From positions 310,001 through 374,000 of the forward strand of contig NTMA01000007.1 of assembly GCA_002917075.1 (NCBI GenBank): a DNA stretch of 64,000 bases, in the 5' to 3' direction. Source of the stretch: Hawksworthiomyces lignivorus. Its lineage: Eukaryota > Ascomycota > Sordariomycetes > Ophiostomatales > Ophiostomataceae. Below the pieces are notes generated by a model. That model was not told the origin of the DNA, made no database searches, and saw nothing but the letters and a program-made list of their open reading frames with translations. Shown piece after piece: positions 35,613-47,700 of the stretch (the stretch's first letter is position 1; each line of letters begins with the position of its first letter). The position numbers and the translations under genes are program-made.

Positions 35613-37888
35613 ATGCCTCTTCTCGTTATGTCGCCCAATCTCCAAGACGGCAAAGACTCTCCGTCTCGGAAGCGCAACCACGAAGATTTTTTAGATACAG
35701 AGTCCACAAACACAGCAGAACAGGGAGCGAAACCGAATAAGCTCCAGCTAGTGACGGACGTCGAAAACCTGTCCGTCCTGGAACGCCAGAAGCAGAATCT
35801 TCTGCAGCAAGACCAGGAACAGCAACCCGGACCGCAGTCTCCAAAGTCGCCTACCTTTCTCCTCTCACCGGACTCGCCCCTGTCGGAGCCGCAAAGCCCA
35901 CTCTCTCTTCTCTCCGACGCTGGGAGCAGCACCCCTACACGCATATCTCTGTCGCCAAACCCGACGCCATCCCGGCCGGCCGGCACCTCTCCCCAGCTGG
36001 TTATCTCAATCGACGCACTTCCTCCAGGGATGGCAAGCAACGGCACCGGTAGCACCAGTGGCGCTGGCAGCGCCGCTCCGCCGCCTGCCAAGCGGAAGAA
36101 GCTGACGCCTGCCGAGCGGGAGGAGAAGGCCAAGGCCGACGCGGCACGCAAGCTCGAGCGGGAGCAGCAGGAGGCGGCGCGCAAGCAGGAGCGCGAGCGC
36201 GTCGAAGCGGCCCGGAAGCAAGAGCGAGACGAAAAGAACGCGGCCGCCGAGGCCAAGCGGAAAGCTGTGGCTGAGGAGCGCGAGAAGAAGCGCAAGCAGC
36301 GCGAGGAGGAGGAGCAGCGGCGCGCCGACGAGAAGGAGAAGAAGCGCCGAGCAAAGGAGGAGGAGGAGCGCAAAGTCCAAGAGGCCAAGGATAAGAAGGA
36401 CCGCAGCCAGATGAAGCTTAACTCGTTTTTCACGCTCGGCGCGTCCACACCAAAGAGGGCCAGCCCCTTCGCTGCCGCCTCCGCAGCTGGGTCGTCCCCA
36501 CAGGCGAAAACTGCGGCTACCGCAGACAGGAATTCCGCGTCTCCGCAGAAGTCTACCAAAACTTCCGACGGCGCTGGTGCTGGTGCTGCTTCTGCTGCTT
36601 CCGCTACCGCTCCCGAATTCTCCTGGTATGACCGAATCTTCAAACCTTTCTTTGTCAAGGAAAATGTCATCATGACGACAAGTCTGTACGGAATGGACGA
36701 TGAGACGAAGGAGGCCAAGTCCCGCATCCTTGATGAGCATGTGTCCGGTGCCCGTGGTGCCTTCGTGCCTCCAAAACCTTTCAGCGCGGCAGCAGCGGTT
36801 GACTACTTCCACCTTCCATGCTATGGCAAGCAATCACCGCGGGGACGAAGACAGCCATCTGTACGCAAGATCATGAATATGCTGGGAGGCGACGCATATG
36901 GGATCGGCTTGGCAGGGTATGGTGGCTACGGTGGCAGTGGAGCGGAGCAGGACCCTCAGACCAAGCTGGCTCTCGATCTGCTCAGGAAGGTGCCGATGAA
37001 ATATCTAGCATTCCGCGAGGACGTCCGTCCCCCCTATTTTGGCACCGTTACCAGTGTGCCACCCCAGGCACGCCTGAGCAAACTAGCACGGAATCCCCTA
37101 GCAAAGAAAGTGCTGCCGCTCAACTACGACTACGACTCGGAAGCTGAGTGGGTGGACGACGGCGACGGCGAGGACGTGGACGACCTGGACGACGAAGAGG
37201 ATCTGGAGCCGGAAGAGGACGAGGAGATGGCGGACTTCCTTGACGACTCCGAAGACAACGCACTGCTGCTCCGGCCTGCATTTTCAGGCGGTATGGAACC
37301 GGAGAGCACAGGCATCTGCTGGGAAAATGAACAGAAGAAAGCGCCCCTGCCAGAGATGGACAATTTCCGTATGGAATTTATTTTGGGTAGGTTTGAAATG
37401 TTTTACCATATCCCGCAGTTTCGTTCACGATTTGCTAACAGTTCTAAGATCACGACGGCGCCATTGACCCTTTTTCGACGCAATACTGGGAAGCGCCAGT
37501 AAGCGAGCCGCATGCACCTCAAGCTGCAGCGCAAACGGCTGGCAGCACATCTGCGGCAGGCATGCCGCCACCACCCGTGCCGACTGACGCCTTCAGCGCC
37601 CTATTAGGGACAGCATCCACAGCAGCAGGCGGTGGGCCTTCGGTAGTAGCGCTAGGACCATCGTCGAGTGCAGATCCCAAGAAAGGGGGTGGCGTGGCAG
37701 CCGAGTTCGTGGGCGATCTCAAGAAAGCGATCATGCAGTATGCGAAGCTGAGCAAGCTGGGGATTGTGGAGATCCTGAGCGTGGAGTTCATGGGGAAGTG
37801 CACAAAGAGTCAAATCAAGAACTCTCTAGAGGCTCTGGCGGAGCGCACCGGGCCTGGGCAGCACAAGACCTGGAAGCTGAAAGAATAG
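35613..37888 (+). CDS. Chromatin assembly factor 1 large subunit (CAF-1 p150/Cac1)
   Basis: Exons 35613-37386 and 37449-37888; 737 aa. Domain order matches the family. A disordered N-terminus is followed by a long KER-type charged helix (residues about 160-262). Directly after it comes a PIP box, QMKLNSFF (about 266-273), fitting QxxLxxFF. The conserved middle region has FFVKENVIMTT, and the acidic ED region covers about 507-550. The GDAIDPF-like element (DHDGAIDPFSTQYWEAP) is rebuilt across the intron. A C-terminal winged-helix segment ends in HKTWKLKE. CAF-1 deposits H3-H4 on new DNA and is held at forks by PCNA through the PIP box. An alternative start is the ATG five codons downstream. 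Confidence 0.95.
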
Positions 37889-38408
37889 TAAGGGGGAAAT
37901 CCCCAGATACATTGTACGATCCTCAACGGCGTTTCTCTCACCCTCTTTCGGCAAAGAGGAAGCAGGAGATTTTTGATAATATTGGCATCTGCGGCATTGG
38001 CGTTCTTCTGTTGTATCGATTGTTTGTCCATCTTCCCTAATTTCTTATTTCCGCATGACAGGGCATGGTTATGGCGTAGAGTCTCAATTTTAAGGCAAAA
38101 CATGTCGAAGTACCACAAAAAAAATTTAAACAGCTTTTTGAACAATTTAACCACCCAAGCCTTCCCATAAGCGTGATCCATCCACAGAGCCGATTTGGCC
38201 GGCAATCCAGGACGATTGGGATATATGCAAACCTTTTGTGGCAAGCAAGCCCATAATACATGAAGCAATTCGTGTGAATTTCATCTTACAGCAGTACCAG
38301 CAACGAACTCGTCCAGGCACAACCACACTCTATACAGTAGCAATGTCTGGACCAGTATCCTTTTTAGTCATTTTCAAGCTGCGCCAATGGTAGAAATAGC
38401 CAGCTGTC
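37889..38408. other. Intergenic region after the CAF-1 gene
   Basis: AT-rich 3' flank. Nothing else recognised. Confidence 0.6.
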
Positions 38409-38505
38409 TCAATTCGGCTTTTTTGCGGCATCATCTTCTTCGTCACCGTCCTCATCGTCGTCTTCATCGTCGTCTTCATCATCATCGTCGTCATCATCAT
38501 CATCA

Positions 38506-38537
<32 letters not shown>

Positions 38538-38708
38538 TTCATCATCATCCTCCTCCTCCTCCTCATCGTCCTCTTCATTCTCTTCTTCCCTATCATTCTC
38601 TTCTTCCTCGACAACCTCTTCTTCCTCGTCGTAGACTAGTGGACCGCTCACTTCCTGATACTCCGGCAGCCAAATGGGCTCCTCGTATTCAAGTAGCTGA
38701 ACAGACAT
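38409..38708 (-). CDS. Possible small acidic protein (poly-Asp/Glu), doubtful
   Basis: An intact 99-aa frame. The first about 27 residues (MSVQLLEYEEPIWLPEYQ and following) look like real protein sequence, with a purine at -3 before the ATG. The rest is an Asp/Glu run of about 65 residues encoded by a GAC/GAT/GAA/GAG triplet array. The frame could be a real histone-chaperone-like acidic protein or just the product of a trinucleotide microsatellite that is open in this frame. It lies 520 bp past the CAF-1 stop on the other strand. Confidence 0.35.
38431..38575. repeat. TCG/TCA/TCT trinucleotide microsatellite
   Basis: An array of about 145 bp of TCG, TCA, TCT and TCC triplets, with the purest part (TCG repeats) at about 38505-38535. 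Confidence 0.95.
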
Positions 38709-41009
38709 GCTCTTTGGGCCTTTCTCTTTGGTTTTGTATGATCTATTATATAAGTATCACGCTAGTACAGACATTAATGTAGACCCGTCGAAAGCAACGA
38801 ACCTGTCTTGTTTCTAATGTGGACCGGTGATCTTCGGGACGTGATAGATGATCTCATGAAATTGTGAATTTCCCAAAATCGATGCGCTAGCGATCTACGA
38901 CCTTTATAGATAAGAAATCTCGTTAGCAGCGAAAGGTGGTTCGCCGCCTCACATCTTCAGGCTGCTACGCAGTGGGGATTCCGAGAAACGCAACTGCCGC
39001 GCTGTTTTCGGGATTGGGCCACTGATGAGGCGAGACGATGCCGCTCATCAGAATGACAGGGCTAGAGGTGCTTCGAATGATCACAAAGGCCAGACGAGCA
39101 GCCAGATCGTGCTGCGGACTGATATGCCTCTTTTGTGACGCTTCTCCGCACACGTGTCGCGCGGATTGGTAAAGGCTGCCACACCCGGAACGATCAAAGC
39201 CTTTAGAGGTGGGTTGTGGTACAAACACCTGTGCGGAAAAGGCAAGCCGGCCCGCAACGAAGACGATGTCTGCAGATACACACACACACACACAAACACA
39301 CACCAAAAAAATGGCAGAATTCGATAAGCCTCCGCGGAGCTTAGAAAGAGTTGAAGTACTGTGGCATGCCGCCAGTCTGCTCGACAGACCACACGACAAA
39401 GAGCCTCCAACAACATACAAATGAGGGTGACGGTTAACTAATACAGGCTGCGATGGCACGATACTTGAGAACGGCCAAAACGCTTATCTGAAGTTTGGGT
39501 TGCAGATGGATGCAGGTTATGATGAGCAACGGACTTTTGCTCCGCATTCTGCACGTTTGTAAGAAGATTACGCCAAGCGAACTATATCAGACGCCAGATA
39601 CGTAAAGGAACTAGAGAGTTGCGTGCGGATTAAGCCGCATTGCCGACAAGAACGGCCTGGGAAGGGGAAAACGCAGAAAAAGCAGCACGAGTCGCAAGGT
39701 CATTTGAGGTGATCGCCAGATTTTCATTACACTCGAGAAAATAGAGAGATATCGGTCTACGGAAAGTTTGTAGAGCGGCATGATAGTGGAAGGAAGATAA
39801 ATGCCGCGGCATCGTCTTAACCAGATGAAAATAGCGTTATCTATCAAAATAAACTATTCAGTTAATGCAAATCCATCAGACGAGATATAAAATGACAATG
39901 TACGTCTCTGAGTTGGCTGGTGCTTGAGTAGATTTGCACAGCCACATGGCGATGTAGATGGCGACCCACAAATGGCTAAGACTAAGCATGTGTTGTTTTG
40001 TGCTACCAACACCGGGCTTCTTATTGTACTTTGGAGAGATCAGGACGTGTTCACAACACTATCCAATGCATTTTGACTTTCTGAGATGCGCCTCGCTATG
40101 CTTCAAGACTGCCTCCACCCTTGGACGAACGGCAGGAGGCTTTGAAGTGTTGGAGAAAGCTTCACACTAGTCGTCATATCTTGTAAAGAGGCTAGACATG
40201 AAATGCATGGGCATTCACCTATTGAGAACGAGTTCCATTACTACCTTGATGTGATTTGCGTCCACTCCTGCAAGGAGTGTTTTGCACCAAACCCACAATA
40301 ACAAGGAGAATACCGGAAGAGTTAGGATGTTAGACTGGCTTCATTTTGGTAAAAGTGTACAACATGACTGATGACTCTTTGAGTGGGCCGTTGACCACAT
40401 TTCTCAAGTAGCACATCTGTTCCCTTGTCTTCAAGGACGACGTCTGTGATAATCCCCTGGCATAAAAAAGTCCCCGAAGACGGGTTAAGTGCTTACAGTC
40501 CGTCGGGAGTGAGAGCCACCGAACTGAACAGGAGAATTTGAGAATTTGCTGCTGACGTGGGTCTTCGTCTCCGCTCTCAAGGCTCCCAAGATTCGCACCA
40601 GAAAAACAATTTAGTGGAAGATTCTCGCAGCGAACGGTGGAGCCCCGCTTTTTTTTCTTTCCACACGCGCGCGCATCCGACTCGGTAGCGAAAAAAGGGC
40701 GAGCTTCTAGATGACGAGAAAGTTTATTAGTGTCATGCAGCATGTCGGATTTGTTGTCGTCATGGTTTTGCAGGCACCTCTTTGCCTAGGAGGACAAGGA
40801 CACAAGGAGATGAAAAGTATATAAGTAGAGCGAGGACGACGGTCAAAATGAAAGAAAAAGAAATATGTAGAATTCCCCAGAGCAATACCAAAGAATAAAA
40901 CAATCATCAGAGCAAAGCCAAAAGGCAGCCAATTGCATTGTACACAAACCGTTTCCCACAGCTTTACCACTTCTCTTTCTTCAACCTAAATTTCGTCTCC
41001 ATCTTCACC
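38709..41009. other. Intergenic region with AC microsatellite
   Basis: No convincing gene in 2.3 kb. A 164-aa minus frame at 38965-39459 runs through an AC repeat and matches nothing I know. The right end is the promoter of the alpha/beta hydrolase gene. Confidence 0.5.
39277..39303. repeat. (AC)n microsatellite
   Basis: An AC dinucleotide run with one interruption (AAAC). Confidence 0.9.
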
Positions 41010-41864
41010 ATGTCTGTCACCTACCTCGAGAACGACGGCGGCAAGCTTGCCGTCGAGCTGCGCGGCCCTGCCACGGGGCCCCTAGTTGTCTGCTCGCCCG
41101 CGCTGGGCGACACGCGCGACGCCTACTACCCGCTCGCGGACGAGCTGGCGGCCGCGGGCTACCGGGTCGCGCTGGTCGACCTGCGCGGCCACGGCGACAG
41201 CGACACGAAATTCCCCGCCTACGGCGACGAGGCGACGGCACGCGACTTTATCAAGGTGGTGGAGACGTACGGCGTGGCAGGGCAGCCGGCCGTGCTGGCG
41301 GGCGCCTCGCTGTCGTCGGGCGCGGCCGCTATCGCCGCCGGCCGCCGGCCCGAGCTGGTGGCCGGCCTGGTGCTGCTGGGCCCCTTTCTGCGCAACCCGC
41401 CGATGGCGGGCCTGATGCGCGGCGTGCTGGCGGTGGCGCTGCTGCGGCCCTGGGGCCCCGCTATCTGGCGCAGCTACGCCACGTCGCTGTGGCCCGGGCT
41501 CGGCGACAAGGCGGCAGAGCGCGCGGCCAGCTCGGTCACGCTGCTGACGAGGCCCTGCCACTGGGCCGCGTTCCAGGCCACAGCCGCCGGCGCCGAGCAC
41601 AGCGTCGTGGCGCCCTGGCTGCCCAAGGCGCGCCACCAGCCCGCGCTCGTCGTCATCGGCGAAAAGGACCCCGACTACAGCAAGCCGCTCGACGAGGCCG
41701 CCTGGATCGAGACCCAGTTCGACGACGCCACCACCCTCCCCGTGCCCGGCTGCGGCCACGCCCCCATGCTCGAGGACCCGACCCTCGTCACGCCCGCCGT
41801 GCTCAAATTCCTCGCCAAGCTGCGTGTCGGCGACGCCTTTAAGCCGAGCAGCCCTAGCGCATAA
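41010..41864 (+). CDS. Alpha/beta hydrolase
   Basis: Single exon, 284 aa, starting MSVTYLEN after the leader CATCTTCACC. The fold is shown by SPALGDTRDAYYPLADEL near the oxyanion region, VDLRGHGDSD, the nucleophile elbow GASLSSG with Ser100, an acid in IGEKDPDY (Asp220 or Asp222) and the base in GCGHAPMLEDP (His250). The elbow is G-x-S-x-S-x-G rather than strict G-x-S-x-G; GNSMAAG-type elbows occur in related hydrolases. No signal peptide, so probably cytosolic. The substrate (ester, epoxide or C-C bond) cannot be told. The gene is strikingly GC-rich and intronless compared with its flanks. An upstream in-frame ATG at 40938 adds a random-looking leader and was not used. Confidence 0.85.
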   Translation: MSVTYLENDGGKLAVELRGPATGPLVVCSPALGDTRDAYYPLADELAAAGYRVALVDLRGHGDSDTKFPAYGDEATARDFIKVVETYGVAGQPAVLAGASLSSGAAAIAAGRRPELVAGLVLLGPFLRNPPMAGLMRGVLAVALLRPWGPAIWRSYATSLWPGLGDKAAERAASSVTLLTRPCHWAAFQATAAGAEHSVVAPWLPKARHQPALVVIGEKDPDYSKPLDEAAWIETQFDDATTLPVPGCGHAPMLEDPTLVTPAVLKFLAKLRVGDAFKPSSPSA

Positions 41865-42393
41865 AGGACACGAGTGGCTTTTTCCTCGCGTCTCACGCTG
41901 CGTTTTACTTTCTATTTTTCCTTTCCTTTTCTTTTATTACATCGCCTCTCTAGATTGTTACGGGATACCAGTTAGGTGCCGGGTTTGATCTTTTGGAGTT
42001 TAGGTTTTCATAGATGGTCTCTTTGGGCAAATTTGCATTTTTTACGGATATGGCCTTAATGGTAATTAATGAATTGTGTTTTATTTTTTCTGAATGGTGG
42101 GGATCAATATCCGATTGAAATATTTAGAAATAGAGCAATAAGAGAAAACAATCATCAAGCCGCCTTTCATATCAGCTGATCGTGGTTTGTGAAGCCTTCA
42201 AGAACTTATGATAAGTTATAAGACAAAGGAAAGGAAAGCACAGTTTCAAGCCCGTTGTAAAATACCCAGGATATTTGCCCGATGATGAGAAGATGTAAAA
42301 AAAAAAAATCATTACAAAATGCAAATCAAAAACCCGCTTCTTTTATTCTAACATCATTTGCATAGCAGTGTCGCGGTGCTGCACACCTAAGCT
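41865..42393. other. Convergent AT-rich 3' region
   Basis: 3' flanks of the hydrolase and glycine-zipper genes. No gene seen. Confidence 0.6.
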
Positions 42394-43151
42394 TTAGTTC
42401 CAGCCGCCGTGGTGGCCGTGGTGGCCGTGGTGGCCCTGTTGGCCTTGGTTGTGCCCCGTCTTCCTGGAGGGTTGTCAGCATGTTGAGGCTTAATAATACA
42501 TTATGTTTACGACAAGATAAACAAAAAGGGGAAGAGGAGAAGGAAGATCTTACTTCTCGACAAAGTGCTCGATGATGTTGGCACCGATAGCGCCCGCGAC
42601 TGCACCGGCCACGGTGCCGAGGGCACCACCACCGGCCTTGTGGGCAGCCCAGCCCGCGCCGGCACCGCCGATCAGCGTGGCACCGAGGCCGCGCTCACCA
42701 TCCTCAGCGCCAGGGACACCGGGCTGGCCGGGCTGGCCGTACTGCTGCTGGGGAGGGGCGCCGGCGTACTGTGGCTGAGCGGGGGCGGCACCGTACTGCT
42801 GCTGGGCCGGGTACGGCGAGGTGGAGCGGTAGTCCTGCTGCGGCTGGCCTGCGTACTGCGGCTGCTGGTAGGCAGCGGGCTGCTGGCCGGCGTACTGGGG
42901 CTGCTGAGGGGCACCTCCGTAGTACTGCTGCTGCGGCTGGCCGTACTGCTGCTGTGGCTGGCCGTACTGCTGTTGTGGAGGAGCGGACTGGGTGGTGTTA
43001 GTTAGCCAAGGGGGAGCCCATATACCAGAAACCCGGGAGAAAACCGGTCAGAACGTGGGAAACGAGTGGAGGAACTTACGTAGGCCTGTCCGGTGCTGTA
43101 GCCCTGCTGCTGGCCACCCTGAGAGTTGTTGTAGTAGTCCTGGGCCGACAT
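42394..43151 (-). CDS. Glycine-zipper protein with Gln/Tyr-rich N-terminus and His-rich tail
   Basis: Exons 43151-43080, 42987-42554 and 42463-42394; 191 aa. Residues 1-110 are a disordered Q/P/Y/G-rich region built on QQQYGQP-like units. Next comes a glycine-zipper segment (ERGLGATLIGGAGAGWAAHK and GGGALGTVAGAIGANIIEHF), which could form a two-helix membrane hairpin. The tiny last exon adds a GHHGHHGHHGGWN tail that could bind metal. Such small glycine-zipper proteins are common in ascomycetes and often stress-linked, but their role is unknown. The two introns have GTAAGT and GTAAGA donors and keep frame. Confidence 0.85.
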
Positions 43152-44765
43152 TGTGAAGGCTGGGGTGTGTTGTGAGAGAGATTGGATGAAAGATAGTTGA
43201 GTTGTACGGTGTCGTTAGAGGTATGCGTGCGGCTCAAGGTGAGTCTGGACTGAATGATGCCAAGAAATAAAAGGAGAAGAAGAGAGAGGACAAAACAGAC
43301 AGGAGAGGAGCAGGAGTGAGACGAAATAAATACGAACGGAGGCGAGAGAGACACTAGGTGGAGGGGTCGGTTTCTTAGGCCTCAGGAACTAGAGAAGCAC
43401 GAATTACGTGTTAGACGAGGACACAAATTAGCATCATCTTACTCTTGGCTGCCATTCTTACTATACTTTGTTAATACACTTGCTCCGTACCATAAGCCCA
43501 TGTTACTCGGACTATTGGGGATGGATGGGGTCTGCCTCTGCCCTGTACGCTTAGGGCAGGCTGAGTGCCAAGGATATCCCCGGACTGGCCTTAGCCATCG
43601 AGGTGTCATGCTGCAATAACGAGTCCGCTGTTTTCACACTGAGTGGCTGGCTGTGTCTCAGAGCGTCCAGCAGGTGCCAGTAGGTGCCATTAGTGGATAT
43701 TAGCGAGAATTCGAGTGCAGTTGCAGGTGTGGAGGGGTCCAACCGAGGGGAAGGGAGCCAGTTAATTGGCTGGGCGAGGCCTTCGATGGGGGTGAATTCT
43801 GGGCTAGGCGTTTTTTTCATCCCGATCTGGCCAGAAAACGGCGAAGGGACGCAGCTGCATCTCCCTGTCTCCCTATCACTTGCACCTTACGAGGACAGCC
43901 TATTAATGGCGAGGCGCAGCGGGGTTGCCGCCGTTTGGTCCCTTGTCTTTCCTTTGCCTCTGGGTGTCTCTGTTTCTCCCCTTGTGGCGCTCTGCAACGT
44001 GCTAGCAGATGCCAAGTGCCGCGGACATGTATTGGTTCGTCTTGTCCGAGTGCGATAATGACAACAGTGGCCCATCTCTCCCAGGGCTCTGGTTGGCCTC
44101 TGGGCGCTGCGGTGTGTGGCTGTGGCCATCGCCGCGGCGGTGGTTGCTAGGACCCCGAGGACCCTTACGATGGCGGCATATGTGCAAAATATTAAGCAAA
44201 AGTAGCTTCGGGAGCTCGGAAATACGCACAAAATACTACTGCCTATTTGCATGGCATTCGTACTTGACGTGCTCAGCCGCGCTCCAAGCCACCAAGTTTC
44301 AGCGGTCCATTACACATCGTGATCTCTTCCACAGACCTTACCTTCGTCTTTTGATTACTTTGTTTATTAAATCTATCATTTGGGTTTACTAGTAGTAGAA
44401 ACAGAGTTATCAGCAAATTATCTTTAATTGTAGCAGACTGCCCTGCGCCCTTTTAGATTAATAATAATTATGGCGAATATGCCTATGTGCATATTTTCCT
44501 CCTTCACATCTTGCTTTGTTTGTTTGCGGTTGTTCCTTCCTCATATGAGAACTGGCGATGAGCAACGCGTCTGAGTTCAACCAAGGTCTGCCTCACGCCG
44601 AGCAGTCGAGAAATTAGTGGAACGAAATACAATCTTGCAAAATATGTGCCATCTTTGGTAAACTTTTGCAGTGCCGAAGTCTTCAAATAAACTCTCTATC
44701 TCGGCAGGAAATAAGTTATGTCAAACTCAATCAAGAAATGATGCTTTTCCATTCTTCTCTTTGCT
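43152..44765. other. Intergenic region
   Basis: Promoter of the glycine-zipper gene on the left, 3' flank of the 5-oxoprolinase gene on the right. Frames in this stretch look random. Confidence 0.55.
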
Positions 44766-47700
44766 TTAGCACATGAGCTGTGCCTCCTGTGGCTTGCCCC
44801 AGCCGCCACCACCCGGCGTGATGATGTGCAGCTGCTCGCCGCGCGCCAGATGCACAATGCCCTTGGCGCCCACGTTGACAAACTGCTGCTGGCCGCTCGG
44901 ATGGATGAGCCGGGCCAGGTTTAGTCCCGGCTGACCAGGCTCGCCGCCCGCCATGCCGTACGGCCGGTTGACACGACGATCCGTGTTAAGTGTGAACGTC
45001 ATCTTGCAGCGCGCCTCGTGCACACGGATGGCGCCGTCACCGCCGGGGTGTAAGCCCCGGCCGCCCGAGCCGTGGCGGATGCCAAACTGCCGGACCAGCA
45101 CAGGGATGCGCTTCTCAAGGACCTCTAGGTCAGTGGCGCGCGTGTTGGTCATGTTCTAACAGCAATGCGTTAGCGGTGGTACGCAACAGCGCAAACTGCG
45201 GGAGGTGTCGTGCGTCGAGTAACAAAACGACAAAGACAGTTCTGCTCGCAAAAGGAGACCAAAAAAACATACCGTGTGGATGGCAGAGACACCGCTCCAG
45301 GTCGGGCCCGCGCCACTGCCGCCGCAGATCGTCTCGCCATAGATGAACGCGTAGCCGGCAAACTTGGTGCTACCTGCCGCTCCCGCCGCTTTCTCGGGCG
45401 CCTCCTTGGCGCCACCATACATCTGGATGCCGTTTAGCGTGCCCTGGCTGGCCGCGCATGCCTCAAAAGCCTTGAGAATCACGTCCGTGATACGGCTGCT
45501 GGTCGTCGAGTTGCCGGCAAAGACAGCCGCGCCGCGGGTCGGCGAGATCAGCGTGCCTTCAGGCACAACAATGTCGATCGGGTTGAGACAGCCTTGGTTC
45601 AGCGGAATGTCCTCATTGATGAGGCATCGTAGCACATAGAGGATAGCAGACCGCGTCAGGCTGGGCGGCGCGTTGTAATTGCCGTACGTCTGGTAGGTCG
45701 TGCCGGTAAAGTCAAACGTCGCGGCGCCTGTCGTGCCGTCGATGGCGATGCGCAGGTGAATCTGCGTGCCGTCGTCCAGCATGTCCACCGCCGCCAGCGG
45801 CGCCCCTTCCCGCTCTTTGGCGATCTTCTTCAGGAACGTCCGTACCGCGCTCTCAGCGTTCGTCTGGATCGCCGCCATGTACCGCTGCACGGTCGCAGCG
45901 CCGTACTCGGCGAACAGCTCGTTGATGAGGTTGACGCCGCGCTGGTTGGCCGCCACCTGTGCCTTGAGGTCGGACAGGTTCTCGTCGACGCTGTTGGAGC
46001 CCGTGCAGCCGGGATACTTGGCAGGCTCCTCGACAAAGATCCGGCGGACACCTGACCATACAATTAGAATAATGTCTTGCAGAGAGGGATGCCACAACTG
46101 TCTTTCTTACCTTCTTCGTCAAAGATGCCTTGGGACACCAGCTTGAAGGAGTCAATGACGGCTCCCTCCTGCTCTAGATACGTGCACCGCGGGTTGCCCG
46201 AGATGCCGTCGAGACCACCAATGTCACGATGATGGCCTCGAGCTGCCGTGTAAAAGATGATGTTCTTTCCATCTGCGTCAAAAACGGGAGAAACGACAGT
46301 AAGATCTGGCAAATGCGTTCCGCCAGCCGCTTTTATCACACGTCAGTTAGCTCTGACCATGTCAATGCAAAGGCAGAAATGGTGTCACGTACTAGGGCTG
46401 TTTGTGAGAAGGACATCGCCCGGCTTGAGCTTTCCAGCGTGGAGGTTGTGCTGATACTTCACAGCATGTTGCATGCTTCCTAGGTGGACGGGAACATGGG
46501 GTGCTACATATGGTTAGCAATGTGAACAATGTCTCAAATAAGTAAATTTTACGTACCATTGGCAACAAGGTCGCCATCAGGGCCAAAGACGGCGCAGCTG
46601 AAGTCCAGGCGTTCCTTGATATTCAAGCTGACGCTCGTCTTTTGCAGCGTGAGCCCCATCTGCTCGGCGATGCTCATAAACCGGTGGCCGAAGATGGACA
46701 GGTGAATGGGGTCGATGATGTCCGGCCGCACAACTCTCGTCTTGGCACCTCCGACGCGAATGATGATCTTGCGATCGAGCTTAATTGCGCGGTCGCGTGG
46801 GGCGATCAATATGGTCTGCGTATTGTCTAAGATAATAGCTGGGCCCTGATACTGTTAGCAAATGCTGACCAAGTTGTGACCTTTCATATCTTACCAGGAC
46901 GTGATTGTAGACTTCGAGATCCTCGAGCCGGTAGACTGCGGTCGGCAGGCGGCCCAATCCCTCGAAGAAGACGGGCGTCGTGTTGTGCGCAGCAGAAGCG
47001 CTGACCAGTGATCCAACTTTGTCTGCAGTGGACAGCGCCTTCGAGATGCTGACTTCTTCGATGACAAACGGATCTCGGGCAACGCCACGGACGCGGACGT
47101 CGTCGACGAGGATCGGTCGGCCAGGGACGTGGAAAGAAAATTCCGTGATATGTCTTTTACAGAATGCCGCCTCGAAATCACCGTCGGCCGGCTCCGAAAT
47201 CATGAGAGACGTCGTCGTGCCCTTGTAGCGCAAGTTCAGGTATCTCTCAAAGTGTAGATGGCTGTCGGAAAATCCCTGTTTTCTCAAGTTCCGTGCAACT
47301 TCGCCCTGTAACGCCTGGAGCTTTTTCACCAGCGTTGGCATCGAGTCCTTCGACAGGGTCTCCGAGCAGGGCTCTTGGCTCTCGTGCACAACATCCGCCA
47401 AGGCCATGCCGTATGCTGAGAGAATAGACGAGTACTGGTGAATTAAGACTTCGTGGATGTTCAAAATTTGAGCAATAGAACTGGCGTGTTGGCCTCCTGC
47501 GCCGCCAAAAGCGGCAAGCCGATGGTTTTCGGCGTCATAGCCCTTGCCCTCCGTGAGGGACCGAATAGGCCGGCACATTGCTTCATTGGCCACATTCAAG
47601 AACCTGAATTATCTTTTCTTAGTCTCTCTTTGGAATCATTAAGCAGATAAATTTTGCGCTTTAAAAACATACCCAATTGCAACTTCTTCGGGGGTTAGAG

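Noticed and set aside
35606..36727. A 373-aa minus frame opposite the CAF-1 gene
   Set aside because: Ser/Phe/Arg-rich antisense of the KER helix; no family.
38965..39459. 164-aa minus frame through an AC microsatellite
   Set aside because: The middle is a Cys-Val dipeptide run from the repeat; flanking residues match no family I know. Might be a decayed gene, but I cannot support it.
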